The notes beneath the pieces were generated by a model. The model saw only the letters and a program-made list of their open reading frames with translations. It made no database searches and had not been told where the DNA came from. Positions 34,501 to 47,101 of a DNA stretch of 64,000 nt are shown here, piece by piece. The stretch's first letter is position 1; every line of letters begins with the position of its first letter. The stretch spans positions 1 to 64,000 of the forward strand of contig NW_026731928.1 of NCBI RefSeq assembly GCF_028476545.1. Direction: 5' to 3'. This DNA is from Physella acuta (taxonomy: Eukaryota; Mollusca; Gastropoda; Physidae). The translations under genes were made by a program, and so were the position numbers.

Positions 34501-37500
34501 CATTCATGTAGCAGTGGAAAACATGGCTCAGGTCACAATTATTGTTGAAGTAAGATTTATTTCTTCAAACTATTTTGTTATTTTTTTTATAGGTTTCACT
34601 TCATTAAATCTTTATTTCTTAATATAAGCAAGTTAATCGCTCAACAGAGACTTTTAACTTACTATTTTATTTATTTTCTTCTTTAAAATATATGCATTAT
34701 TGTGTAAAAATATAAGACATTGGAATATTCATTATACAATTTTGTCCATAAGCTTTATCTGTAGTACAATGCATTTTCCTAAATATAGTATGATAAAGTG
34801 GGGAAAAAAATTAATATTCTATATCATGTTGTATGAAATAAGAAAAAATTATTTTTTTCAGGTTCTTAGCCAGATGTCCAATATTTGTAATATCATTCAT
34901 TCTGAAAACAACCTTCCCTGGCTAGTGAGCTGCCTACTTGATGTATTGAATAAGTGTGAACTAAATGAAAATAGATCAAGAAACATTGTACAATTCTTAT
35001 CTTTAATTTGCAAGGTAAGTGCTCATTTTAGAGGAGTTATTTCCTTACTAGTATCCTGTATAATACCAAGGTTTAATTAAAATACTCTAATAGTGTCTTT
35101 GTTTAGGATTTTTACTTTTGCCATATTGAAAAAAAAGGCATTTTTAAATTATTTTTGTTCAGTGTTTTCAGCTTTTGGTATTTATTTTCAGAGGTCCAGT
35201 GTATTGATAGATCCAACATTACATTTGTCTCTGGAAGTAAGAAGTCTTGTATCATCAGATGTAGTGTTGAAGCACATAATTTTGCCAAGCCTTTACTTTG
35301 AGATGAACAGTGATAAAGAAAATGAGAGAATAGATATTGTGCTGGATAGATCAAAGAATAAGGAAGGAGCAAGCCTTGGTTGTCTACTTACACCAGAGAT
35401 TTCTCTAAAAATACTATCAGCATTATTAGATAATATAAAAGAATTAGAGTTGATGGTGGTAAGTGCACATTTACAAAATGTCTACTTTTTTGTGTTTAGT
35501 CAGTATTCTGTCTTTTTATCTAGTGTAATACAGATTGTTGCCACTCTGGGGAAGTTTTATAGCAATCTTTGTTTAGCTACCACCCATCTTTGATTTTAAA
35601 AAAAGTTACCCTTTCAAACCTGTCAGTTCAGTCCATGGGTCAGAGTTCACCTGTTTGTGTGATCACAACATGAATTGATAGTGTGGTTAGCACTAGGTCC
35701 AGTCTCCATTACTTTCCCATCAGAGCTGGGTGGACCCATCACAGTGACAGCTGGTTATTATTGCTGCTTACTACCATAGGTGCATATTACTTAATTTTTG
35801 AGCTAAATTATGAGTCTAAGATGGGCACTTGCTTCTTATGGTTCAATTAACAATGCCTGTAGAGAAAAAATGAATAACAAACTTAGAAATCATTATAAAG
35901 TCCAGCTTTAACTTGAATTACTTTATTTAAAATAATAATAAAATATATAAAGTATATATTATAATTAAAATATGTATAAAAAATCACACATTTTATGCCT
36001 TCTTTAGCTACATCCATTTCCACTGCTACTCGTTCTGGCTAATCTGTATGCTCAAAACTACGTAATTATTGTTGGTGGGGAATTGGATAAGAAAAGGTTG
36101 TCGATAAGGAAAGAATGTCAACAGTGTCTGTGTCATCTTACAACTGCAATAATCAAATTTTCATCTAAGTTTTCTGGTAAGTTCAAGTGGTTTAAAAATA
36201 AGCTGTGAATGTCTGAAAGATATCTTGAAAATTGAGAAAATGATCTTTGTCCTGTCTTATGATTGTGTGCAATGTGTATTTCTATATAAAGTGTAAAAAA
36301 TATAAAATTTAAGTAGTACTATAATGGTTTGAGACATCAATTTACATCTACATAAAAAAGTAAAATATTGTTAAAAAGTTATAGTTCCTAGAACAACAGA
36401 TAGCTTATACTACTATTTCACTTTGTTTAACTTACCATATTCCACAGAAGCTAGTTTTTACTGGCTCAAACAACAGGCATTGAAATTTGGCCTGCTTCAT
36501 GTTTCTATTCTTAGACCTGTATTAGATCTCTTCTGTGATTTAGAGGTTAGTATTCCTTTGATTACAGATTGTATTTGAAATTTACATTCATTATGTTCTT
36601 GAAGATTCCTCTTAACATTTTAAACTTTAAAAATAGGTACCATCTCTTCTGTTGTCTCTTACAAGTCAGCATCTCTCAAGTGGTAAAAATGGTAAAATTT
36701 CCATTTCTATTTTTTTTATATTATTAAGACCTTTAGGGATGGAAAGCTGAGACATATTCCCATTTTCCTTTCAAATTTCATTTAGTGTTTCTGTTTTCAA
36801 TTACTATTCAGAAATAAGGATCTTGATGTTGTTGACACAGCTGGCACTCATCAATGATGAAATGCACTTGGAAGTAAAACAGCTGATGATTCACACAAAA
36901 TTATCAGCCAGTCATGACAATTTAATGATACTGATTTATCATGTAAATATAACAATTCTAATTTTATTGATTACCATTTCACTTTAATTTTTAAATATAT
37001 GAACTCACTTAAGCAATAGCACTTTTTTTCTCTCCAGATTTTGCAATCATCACTAGTGTCTGAGATGCCTCGCCTTGTTGATATCATCATAGTGCTTCTA
37101 GGATTCCTAGAACTTCACTTGTCTTCTGATCTAAAGTTCTCCTTTGTAACAGATACTAATTTAGATAAAGGTAAATAAACTTTATTAGTGAAGTGGCAGA
37201 ATTGTTATATTCATTCTTATTTTACTTATAAAATAATGTTGTTTGAAACATTTGCTTTTTAAAATCATTTCCAGAAACTCTTTTGTTGATTGAAGCAAGC
37301 CAGTTATTGACAAATGCAACTCTGTTACTTTGTGACAGTAGTGTGAATGAGGCTACACTTGGTGTTGTTGTGTCCAATTACCAAACAGCATCACAGGTAC
37401 ATTCAATTTTTTTGGATCCTCATTTTATCTGCTATTACAGTCACTTTTATCAGATAAGCAGTTTTATGTTTTTGTAAAAAGAAGTGTAGAAATTTTACCT

Positions 37501-38588
37501 ATTACATTTATTTTAAACTGTATCACACTTTCCAGTTGCGATCTTTAAAAATTCTTAAATATTGTTTGATGAAATAGTACATTTTTAACGCAATTTCCAT
37601 TCTGGAGAATTGCGTTTAATAACTCGTCATTTCTGGGAATGGATGGATGAATGAATGTATGGATGTATGTGTGTCCGCAGCTTTAAGTCGTATCTCCTCC
37701 TCAACGAAGCAATATCGAGGACTAGTTCCAAAAGCAAATATGTTAAGCAAGTTACGAGGATGAACATAGGCCAAAAAAATTCCGGGTTTCTTTCATGGAT
37801 TTCCCGGAAAAGCCAAAAAACCTCGCAGAAATGCAGTTTTTGGCCCATATCTCGGCAACCAGACCACTTAGCGACTTGAAACATGTACCAATCGATTCCT
37901 GCCATAATTTAGAACAATATTGCCGAAGAAAGTTTTCAAAAATATCCTTTCGTTCGGTCACAAAATTTTTTTTTAATTAATTAAAATTGGACCGAATTAG
38001 TAGGCATTTTTATCCAACCACACCACACACGTCATCACGTTCAATAGCTGCGCCATCACGTTCAATGGCTGCGACATCACGTTCGGTAGCTAGGCGCGCA
38101 ATGGTTTTTAGTCATGTAACTCTATTGTAAATAAAACATGTAAAATACTGAAAAAAAAATTAATAAAAATGTTTTAATAACTAACCAATGGTTTTACTAA
38201 CCCTGCTCTTGATTTACGCTATGACAGAGCTATTTTTAGATAACATAAGGAAATTGCGCTTAAATGTCACTAGACTTTTTAATTAATTTGTTTTTGTCTT
38301 CAGGTAATAGTCAACAAAAGTGTAAAGGATGTTGAATTACTATGGAGTGTGCTTTGTCATCACTGTGAACTGTTGTCACAAATTGAAGGACAAGCTGCGC
38401 AGATTCTCCAGGTTTCTTGTATGGATATTCTAACACGTCTCTCAAATAGGACTGATACTAAAAAAGTTGGGACAGAGTTCTCATGGAAGGGAAGTGAAAA
38501 GCTATCAGTTGCAGACTTCATATGCTGCATCAAAGAAAATGGTATACAGAAAGCTCTTCTGAAACAATGCCAGTCATGTAGTTTTTAG
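31514..38588 (+). CDS. Large alpha-helical (HEAT-like) protein, tentatively BRAT1-like; 5' end unresolved
   Basis: Seventeen exons: 31514-31638, 31740-31830, 32003-32195, 32340-33173, 33335-33389, 33497-33626, 34061-34267, 34442-34549, 34862-35014, 35192-35458, 36008-36176, 36448-36545, 36637-36691, 36812-36942, 37038-37170, 37275-37396, 38304-38588. All are GT-AG and in phase, giving about 1,051 residues. The 36637 exon has two possible donors (36682 or 36691). The protein is Leu-rich with amphipathic helices throughout, no membrane segment and no catalytic motif, as in HEAT/ARM scaffolds. FSGQDYFSLIKNEQLGWILL and the C-terminal DFICCIKENGIQKALLKQC resemble, by eye, segments of the ATM/Integrator-associated factor BRAT1. 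The protein is longer than human BRAT1 (821), so this is a weak call. The first seen exon starts after an acceptor, so upstream exons or a 5' UTR exon are missing. Confidence 0.75.
35600..35752 (-). repeat. tRNA-derived SINE fragment in an intron
   Basis: Contains accctttcaaacctgtcag, gatagtgtggttagcacta and atcagagctgggtggac, the 3' body of the family on the minus strand. The tRNA-like head is absent. Confidence 0.6.
37589..38259. mobile_element. 671-bp MITE with TTAA flanks, next to a splice acceptor
   Basis: The ends CGCAATTTCC and GGAAATTGCGC are inverted and lie directly inside TTAA at 37585-37588 and 38260-38263, a target typical of piggyBac-like and Kolobok elements. The interior has a gaatggatggatg tetranucleotide run and three catcacgttcaatrgctgcg units (38033-38090). 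It ends 44 bases before the last exon of the helical-repeat gene. Confidence 0.6.
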
Positions 38589-40790
38589 GTATGTGTGTGC
38601 CTATGAAAAGTTAATGTAGAAATATTTAAAAAACATGTATTGTTAGACTATTTCTGATTTGGCCAAAGTTATTGGCTGTTTAGTTCAGTATTTACTTTTT
38701 GTTTAGCTTTTCGATGTGATCAGCTTTTTTCAAACATTTTCCAGCACTTGTTATATTGTTTACTAAACACTGTTGCTGTCTAATTTGATTTCAAAATTAA
38801 AAAATGGATTAGAAATTTTAGAACTTCCTTTTTAACACATTAGGTAAATATTTAAACCTTAAAAATGAACATATCTCTGACTTTTGTCAAAAGCAATGTA
38901 TTACTTCTTTAGTTACAAAATTTACATAACATTGCAAAACTTTAAACTTCTGTAGAATTATCTCCTACCATATTTATGCTGCAAAAACCACATAGGGGAA
39001 CAGTCTATAATTACTCTGAGAAGTTTTAATATCTATAATTTAAATGGCCAGATGTGTCATTCTGTCAGTCCTAAGTGTGGCAACCTTATCTTTATTGACA
39101 TTTTGGTGTATGGCAAGCATTTCATGGATGGGGGAAGTCTCTCCCTGGGCGCGGAAACCCAGGAAAACTATTGTTCATCAGCAGTTCAAATTACACCCTA
39201 GGTAAGGGGAGATGGGAAATCTGGGCAGTGGGCAGACAGCTGAGAGCATGTGCCATTTTAAAATTTTTAGTGTAGCACTTGTATAAGCTAGTACATGTAT
39301 ATTGTAATGTGTATATATCGGGTTAGGGGATTGATTCTTCTAATGCCATACAGACTGAAATTATTCAATTGCTGACACAAGTCCAGTTCAATAATGTTCA
39401 GTTTTATTTACTTTGTACACAAGTTTAAAATATCCTACCCCTAACTCAACTGTCATCTACTATCCTATACACTTTTGCTATCCAACTGCCCGCTATAGCA
39501 TTCTACTACCAAATGATCTACTCAACTGTAAATGTGAGGGTTCTGATTTAACCAGCCTTACTTACATATGTTTCATAGTGACAATTACATGACAGAATTC
39601 AGGTTGTCATATGAAGTTTATTTGCTAATAGGTTGACACATTGGATTGAGTCATATATATACACAATACCTAAAGAGGTTTGTATTCGACCTCTCAGACA
39701 CTTAGACTAGGTAGTCTCTTTCTTAGCCCTTACAGGAGGTGGGGGAATGTCTAATCTAATCCCTTTTATTAAACTATTGGGTCAGTCCAAGTCTGGCAGA
39801 ACCCAGACTGGTAAAATTCTAACCTTAGTCTTAAACTAAAATAAAACCAAGAAAAACTTCATTTATTAAATTTATCAAACAGGATAGATGGAACCAAATT
39901 CACTAAAAAAATAAAAACTACTAAATAAAAACACTACAAAATAAAACAACTAAAAGCAACAAAGCATAGTCTACTAAACACCCAATTGGACAACAATCAA
40001 ACCTGAAAAGAGAACAGATACATAAAAATCATTTAAAAACTAAAATGGTTTTATTGCTGTCACACAATTGAAAATGGATAATGTACAAGTTGAACTTTTA
40101 AAGATAAAGAGGGGTGACAAGATTAAATCTTAATTAATAATCCGCAAGTAGTTCACACGGAACAAACTTGTAAAAACCTAAAAATATCAGGTCACTGAAC
40201 ATTAAAATACTAGCTCATGGAGCACAACAATTAAATATCAACCTTAACATGAGGCTCTCATAAAATAAAGTAGAAAAATTTACATTGGTACATGACTTAA
40301 CCCAGACCAGCATACCACCACATAGTCTAGAACTACAACCATTGCAACTTCTCAAAAAAAGTCTAAATACTTAATACCCAAGTCGCTGTCTTAGACAGAT
40401 AAGCAAATTCATTAAAAAAAAGTAAAACAGAATAAAGCACCGTACAAAAAGATCCACTTTACAAAAACAAAAAAAATACAACAGAGAAACTGAAACACTT
40501 AACCACACATGCCTCAACATTCCCACAAAATGTCCCTCCCTGTGCCGCCATCACGTACACAAACAAAAGAAATCAAAATTTTTGCTCTAAGCCAAAGTGC
40601 ACCCACACACCACATGCCACACCCAATTCAATTACCGGTGACTCAGGGGAAATAAAACTATTAATTATATTAATCATTTTAAAAATTCAACTTTGATTAA
40701 AAATAAAATAGGCGATAATTAAAGTAGTACCATCAGTAGGTAAAGGGTTAAAAAAAATAACTGAACAAATCAAATGCTAGACAGAGTCTT
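38589..40790. other. A-rich intergenic DNA
   Basis: No coding region was recognised. 39830-40700 is strongly A-rich on the plus strand with short aaaactaa words. It may contain old retroelement LTR sequence belonging to the fossil at 41 kb, but no boundary is visible. Confidence 0.4.
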
Positions 40791-41217
40791 ATGTTTCGAT
40801 TGCAGTTGCGGGCCATGTGGCCTAGCTGATTTGAAGTTGGTCACTGCATGGCGGGTGTAAATTGTGTTCCCCTTAGGGAAATAAGGGCAGACACAGTAGA
40901 CAATTGTGTTGCCAATTAGTCAACATGCTCAGATTCTGTGCCTTTCAACATACCTTTCGCACCAACATTCATTCGCCCCGATCTATAGCATAGATCATAA
41001 CATGCATCATAACAGAAACTTACATTAAAAAACTTTATAAAAAACTCACAACAACCTGCAGTAAAATGCAGTCTGTCAAGTTTCCTATGGGAAACCTCAA
41101 CAGGGCATCCACATTTCCATTTGATTTGCCAGACCTGTACTTAACCTCTGCAATCCAACAATGTACTATTGCCTTTTTCTGATATATTGATGTAGCTGAC
41201 AGGTTGTTGCAAGACAA
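40790..41217 (-). mobile_element. Ty3/Gypsy fossil: RNase H end plus LTR-like sequence
   Basis: On the minus strand 41217-41035 encodes EVKYRSGKSNGNVDALLRFP, the conserved end of Gypsy RNase H. About 20 bases further is tgttatgatg (41012), the same LTR start seen at 45379. RNase H lying next to the LTR means integrase did not follow it here, as in Gmr1-like elements. The LTR's far end is uncertain. Broken and old, with only a small part left. Confidence 0.55.
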
Positions 41218-41665
41218 CCATCAACTTCTTACCAGCCAGTAAATACCCTGTGAACTTATTTATTGCTGGTAATCCCTGTGTAAGGGCACTGTAGTTCTTT
41301 ATGTTTCTTTCATTTAGGTGCAGTGATTAACTAGCAAAAGCAAAAAAAACTTTCATACCATCTGTTGCTGACTCAATAGAGCACCTAAACGATTGCTGCT
41401 TGCATCACTAATACGGTTTTCATTTTTTCACTGGTTAAAAAACGTTATCCTCTGCTGATTGGTTTGGCATTTATAGTCAAGCAATCGCTATGAAGGAAAT
41501 AATACGATATGCAAGCCTAGACACTGACCCAATTTTTTATTTTGGTTTTAACTTCGACCGGGTTGCTCTAACTTTGACTAGTGTCTTGTTCTAACTTCGA
41601 CCGCTCTAGGAATATGACCTTAGGTCTATTATTTAAAACAAGTTAATTAAAAAGTCTAGTGACAA

Positions 41666-42406
41666 TTTTAGCGCAATTTCCTTATGTTATCTAAAAATAG
41701 CTCTGTCGTAGCGTAAATCAAGAGCAGGGTTAGTAAAACCATTGGTTAGTTGAACTTGATTATCAACATGATAATCATTAAGATGATAGATCTCTACTTC
41801 CGGCATGTATATACAACCACACCACACACGTCATCACGTTCAATAGATGCGTCATCGCGTTCCATGGCTGTGCCATCACGTTCAGTAGGCGCGCAAGTTA
41901 ATTAAAAAAGTCTAGTGACATTTATGCGCAATTTCCTTATGTTATCTAAAAATAGCTCTGACGTATAATGATGGGGTGCGTTCAAGCTAGAAGAGCGATC
42001 GGTTTGTAGGTGTTTATGTAATTTTAAAATTTGTGACTGAACGAGAGGATATTTTTGAAAACTTTCTTCGGCAATATTGTTCTAAATTATGGCAGGAATC
42101 GATTGGTACATGTTTCAAGTCGCTAAGTGGTCTGGTTGCCGAGATATGGGCCAAAAACTGCATTTTTTCGAGGTTTTTTGGCTTTTACGGGAAATACATG
42201 TAAGAAACCCGGAATTTTTATGGCCTATGCTCATTCTCGTAACTTGCTTAACATAATTGCTTTTGGAACTAGTCATCGATATTGCTTCGTTGAGGAGATA
42301 CGACTTAAAGCCCGGACACACATTCATCCATTCATTCATTCATCCATCCATCCATTCCCAGAAATGACGAGTTAATAAACGCAATTCTCCAGAATGGAAA
42401 TTGCGC
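41666..42406. mobile_element. Rearranged inverted copy of the 37.6-kb MITE
   Basis: The segment 41926-42406 is the inverted counterpart of the left half and ends of the element at 37589. It includes the tccattcattcattcatcc run. 41666-41760 repeats the gcgcaatttccttatgttat end a second time. The catcacgttcaat units at 41833-41885 lie in the same orientation as in the first copy, so this copy has an internal inversion or is two partial copies. Confidence 0.55.
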
Positions 42407-42599
42407 TAAAAAAAACATAAGCCACCTAAAGAAGTAATTAAAAGTTTTAAAATAGCTTTATCTTCAATTGGAAAAAAGAAAAAAAGAAGTAAACACAGCG
42501 ACATTTTTAACAGTAAAAAAGAAAATTTATTAATAGTTAATTACAAACAACATATTGAAAATAACTGCAGGCGGGCCTTCAACACAAGAACAGTTTTTG

Positions 42600-44180
42600 A
42601 TCTTTTTCGCAGCCTTTTCTTTTATCATATCTGCCCGTCTTTTCTTCTTATTCAACTTGATTTCCTTTTCCTCAGCTTGTTTTTGCTTCATTTGAATGAC
42701 CTCATCATTGGTCAACAACCTATGTGTTGTTATTTTCCGAGCTGAGCTTTTTTTTTTAATTTAGCCGTTGGCAAGACTGGTTTCTCAAAAACATTTGATA
42801 GTTCAGTCAACCAGCTCTCATTTGTTTCTACCATTCTGTTTTCACTTGCAGCTTGGTCAAAGGCTTCCTCTTCAATGCCACCTATGTCTATGGCAAGCTT
42901 TAAAATATCCGCCTATAAATTCATTTTGGTCATCAGGAGGTGACCACCAATGGTCAGTATTGAGGAAGGGCCAGTATTAAGGACTGCCGCATCAACCACT
43001 GTCGCTTCAGGAGCAGAGGGAGCATATGCTTGCTCGAACGTGGCCATATCCTGAGAGACAGAAGCAATGGGTTGAACTTGATGATCGCTTGCCACTGGTG
43101 TTGGAGGTGCTTGCCAGTCAAATACCTCACTTGGTAATGTGTCACTTCTTGTGACAATGATGGGATCAAATGGATATATTCCGGTAGCCTGGAAAGCTTT
43201 TTAAATGGTGCCTTTACTAATTACATTTGCTGGGTGCTCCGACAGAAATTCAGTGCATGCTGCCCAATAATATTTTTTAAATGGTTCAAAGACACATATG
43301 TGAATATTTTCTTTCCTTGCTGTTTCAAATAGATCCACAGCTCATGGGAGCTGGGTGAACCCAACAGGAGAAGCTGGTGGCAATCTTCTCCAAAATGTTT
43401 TAGAAAAACTTGTTTGAACCATTGGACTCCCAAAAGACCTTCCATCCACCCAGACTTCTGATAAGTCTACACAGCTCCCTTTAGACATTGTCTGTGTTTT
43501 TCCCTTCACGATAATCATTAGGTACTGACTGGTGTAAATACTGTGATATTGTCGTGAGACCCTGTCACACCTGCTGTCACCCCCCTCCCCTCCTCAGATT
43601 CATCTTCTGTGTAGTAGTAGTTTTCCATGCTTATCTTATCCCTCTCCCCGTCCCCTCCCTCTCTCTCTCCCCCCCCCCCCCTCCCCTTACACCTTACTGA
43701 GCAACCACTTTGGTTGGCCTGTGCTGTAGCTGAATCCCAGTTTCGTCACAATTCCAAATGCAGTGAGGCTGCGACATAAGATGGGATTCAGCTAACAGTT
43801 TCCCCAGGTCATCAAAGTAGTGCTTCGTGACAATGTTGTTCAGCATTGTCATTCTACACTGAGGTAGAGCTTCAGGGTTTTGAATGGTCAGTTCGTGGTG
43901 CTGTACTTTCAGTTTCCTCCAATGCCGCTCTCCAGGAATTCCACTTTTTAAATCTGGATTTGCAATATTTCCTATCATTGCTAGAAGGCGACGTTTTGTA
44001 TAAGGAAACCCCGCCTTCGATGCCTCCAGGACGCTCAAAACTATTTTGTTTTCTAAAGCTGGATCCATCTCACAGCTTCGGCCTGGCTTAGACCTTTCTT
44101 TTATGCTGCCTTTTACATGATCAATAATCGCTGCTTTGGGGACCCCAAACTGCAAAGCTGCCTTTCCGTATGACATGCCC
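42600..44180 (-). mobile_element. pogo/Tigger-type DNA transposon, transposase remnant
   Basis: On the minus strand the frame from about 44176 begins MSYGKAALQFGVPKAAI, a CENP-B/Psq-type helix-turn-helix. It reaches CIWNCDETGIQL, with the first catalytic Asp of the DDE domain. After a break, WFKQVFLKHFGEDCHQLLLL and SSHELW (43445-43340) hold the second catalytic region, with Gly-Ser where Asp is usual. The typical C-terminal KAFQATGIYPFDP and a Lys-rich tail (KLNKKKRRADMIKEKA) follow down to 42600. At least two frameshifts are present, so it is inactive. No inverted ends were found. Confidence 0.72.
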
Positions 44181-44184
44181 TTGT

Positions 44185-44847
44185 GATCTGAACCTATGTC
44201 CCGAAGAACCTCAGATTGCGCATTGCGAAACAATCGAGGAGTAAGAATTGTCAAATCAGGTCTAGACGAAGCCCCACTACCTTTTCGAATGAACGTGGGA
44301 GGGGTAGATGGTGACTGCATCGTTCGAAGCCCATGCTTGTCAAGAAAGGCTTCTACTGCTTGTCCAACCCTATCTCGCTTAGGGTAACCCCAACGTGGGC
44401 TGCAGGCATTAAAATCCCGGCGAGGATTACATTGGTCCCAGAAAAATGTGGTAACTTTACCCGAGACCGACACGGCTGGTAAATATTAAAAATGGAAAAA
44501 ATCTGGTCCCCTACCTTCACCTTATGTCCCAACGCATCAGTAGATGTGATATCAGCAATAGGAATGTCATCTGAACAAATCCCCGACCGAATAAGAGTTG
44601 TAACGCCACGACAACTTCTACCAACCTTGTCGGTAGCACATCGACAGGTATGGAAGTAATAGCCCAGAACACCATGAGAGAGGTGAGTCTCTTGGAGCAG
44701 GGCAATATCCAAGTCATTCTCAGTAAGAATGCGGCAGACAGCATCTACAGCTTGACAAAGGCTTTCAGTTTCATATGTAACATTGACTAACATATGATCT
44801 TTTTTCCCTTTGACCTTTTGCCTTTTTGGTCTGTTGACCATATACAA
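44185..44847 (-). mobile_element. LINE endonuclease domain fragment
   Basis: The minus strand encodes ENDLDIALLQETHL near the start, then DFNACSPRWGYP, PDLTIL and SDHKG. These are the QETH, DFNA and SDH catalytic motifs of the apurinic-type endonuclease of non-LTR retrotransposons. The domain is in two frames, split by a frameshift near 44400. No reverse transcriptase follows, because the sequence passes straight into the pogo transposase at about 44180. Confidence 0.72.
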
Positions 44848-44884
44848 GTCATTTGTTTTTAATTACATAAAAAATAATAGCCTA

Positions 44885-45035
44885 ATAGGCATAGCCTAGT
44901 GGTTAAATTATCCCTGGCGTTCCCACACTTCCTCTCACTAGCACACCACTTTCAAGGGGAGGCGACTCTCATGCACTATCTCTCTCTCTGTGTTACGCTG
45001 CTTAGTGCGAGGTTTGAGTCCCTTGATTTGATTTG
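44885..45035 (+). repeat. Possible tRNA-derived SINE fragment
   Basis: catagcctagtggttaaatt is a good pol III A box. aggtttgagtccctt about 110 bases on is a B-box-like sequence. The spacing is longer than in a tRNA, so an insertion or a false match is possible. Confidence 0.3.
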
Positions 45036-45119
45036 GTACCTTTTTAATTCATCTTCACTACCATGTAGAGAGGTTACAACCTTAAGAACCCATAAGTCTT
45101 TTTCACCTTCAGACGACTA

Positions 45120-47101
45120 GATGGCATTCATAGATAAGACCAACTCAATAACTCCTTCTATTCTTTATTCTTGTATCTACATACATATCTCTAGAATCTA
45201 TCTTCCATCTTGAGTAATACCGACCAGCACACGTCCTTTCACACCGACTATCAGATTAGAGTAACTCACACACAAACTCATAGCAAACAACTCTCTACAC
45301 AAATCTAATGTGTTCAATATACTCTTTCCACCAACCTGCACTCGTGCTAATATCTATCTGAAACATACATCATAACATTACCCCCCTCCCCATCCAAGCT
45401 AATCCCATTAGCTTCAAACACTTTCACAAAGTCCAACATATTTCTACCAACATTACCTTAGTCCAACATACTTTTACCCTAACAATATCAGCTAAGTCAT
45501 TATATTATTAACTCCTAATTAATTCATACATTCATGCTTTTAGCGTTACTCTCACATCAGTTTATTATATTCCAATTACTGACATTCATATTATATTAAT
45601 AGTTTCTCTTGGAATCTCTCCATCAGATAAGGTATTCTTGTGTTTTTACGCACTTCTCTCATCATACTCAGCAATGTCCAACTCTTCCCACAAGTTGCTA
45701 TAATAGAACAATCAAACACCAGCTACAGGCCAACTATAGCTTTTACCTCCAAATACATTCACATGCTTCCTTTTATTAGTATACTGATGAGATTTAACAA
45801 ATTTGTCCCTTACAGCAATAATGGAGGCACCAGTATCTCTGATTGTCACAGCATTCATCTTATTCACAGAAGCTTTGAAAATATTCATACCCTGACAATT
45901 GTTATTTAAGACTCCTATGTATACACTATCCTGGTCATTCCTATAATTATTCCTCCCTGACGCTTGAAATTCCCTACAATCTTTCCTCATATGCCCAGGC
46001 CTATTGCAACCAAAACATCTAACTTGTGATCTAGTTCCTAACTCATCCCTAACATTAACCCTATCTGGACAATCCTTCCTAAATGATCTACTTTTTGACA
46101 ATTATAACACTGAATGGTTTTATACGATCCCTGGGAAACTACATTTGGACTTGCATTATTATTTCTGATATTCCTGTTATCTACCATTTTACTACAATTT
46201 CTTTCTACTCCCTGAGCTAAAAAAATATGACCATATTCTGTCGCTTTTCTAATGGTTTTACCTGGATGGGCTGCCTGATATTTCTGACACAGGTCTGTAC
46301 ATGCAGCTAAAGTTCTGGGTTTCCTTTCTTGAAGATATCCAAATAAATCTTTATGAACAGAGGTCAAAACCTTGTTAACTAGAATAAATTCTTTCAAATT
46401 TTCTACTGTCATATCTAACCCTGATGCGTCATACCACTTATCAAAACTTGTTCTAATATTGTTCGTAAAAATTTTGAAAATCCTCTGTGTTTTCTGGCAA
46501 TAATTCCTGGAACTTTACTCTGTAGGCTTCCTCTGTCAGGTGGTAATATTCTAATAGTCTTTTTAAGAGTTTTATAATCTTTCATCTCAACTTCTGTTAA
46601 ACCCTGGCATGCATCCAATCCCTTACCTCCTATCAATACCAATAACTGTGTCCCCCACTGTGACTCATGAACGTTGGTGGTTCGTGCTATAGTTTCAAAT
46701 CTCCTTATGTACAAGTCAAGGTTGTCCTTGTACTCATCAAACTTTGGAATCTTCCCTAGTATGTTACTTTCATAATTTCTTACCTCCTTAGTTATATGCT
46801 TGCCCACATTATCTAATTTAGCCTGTTCCAATTTCACTTCATATTCCAATTTTACTTTTTCTATCTCCATTTTAGCTTGCTCATTAGTCTGAACCCTAAC
46901 TTTCTCTACATCTAATTCCTGTTTAGCAACTTCACATTTATAAGCCCTACTAGTTATCTCCTCTATTAGTTTCATTTGTCTAGCTACCCAGTTCTCTAAA
47001 TCTTCACCCTTATATTCTAGACTCTGTCCCAACTTATACATTTTTCTAATTTCTTCTGTGTCCATTCTAGATCTAATAATAGTATCCACCAATAGATCCA
47101 A
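45120..47101 (-). mobile_element. Ty3/Gypsy fossil: gag, zinc knuckle, start of protease, 3' LTR
   Basis: Read on the minus strand, the first part (47101 down) is a Lys/Glu-rich coiled-coil gag with the capsid-like LDLYIRRFETIARTTNV. A CX2CX4HX4C zinc knuckle (CFGCNRPGHMRKDC) and a protease start with the DTGAS motif follow, to 45712. A purine-rich tract next to tgttatgatg at 45379 marks a 3' LTR of about 260 bp, with AATAAA near 45165. Integrase and reverse transcriptase are not between them. The coding part is broken in at least two places and most of pol is lost. Confidence 0.72.

Noticed and set aside
37627-37980. Several 60-90 codon frames on both strands that recur at 42.1-42.4 kb.
   Set aside because: They lie wholly within the two related MITE copies and have no homology or codon structure suggesting a protein.
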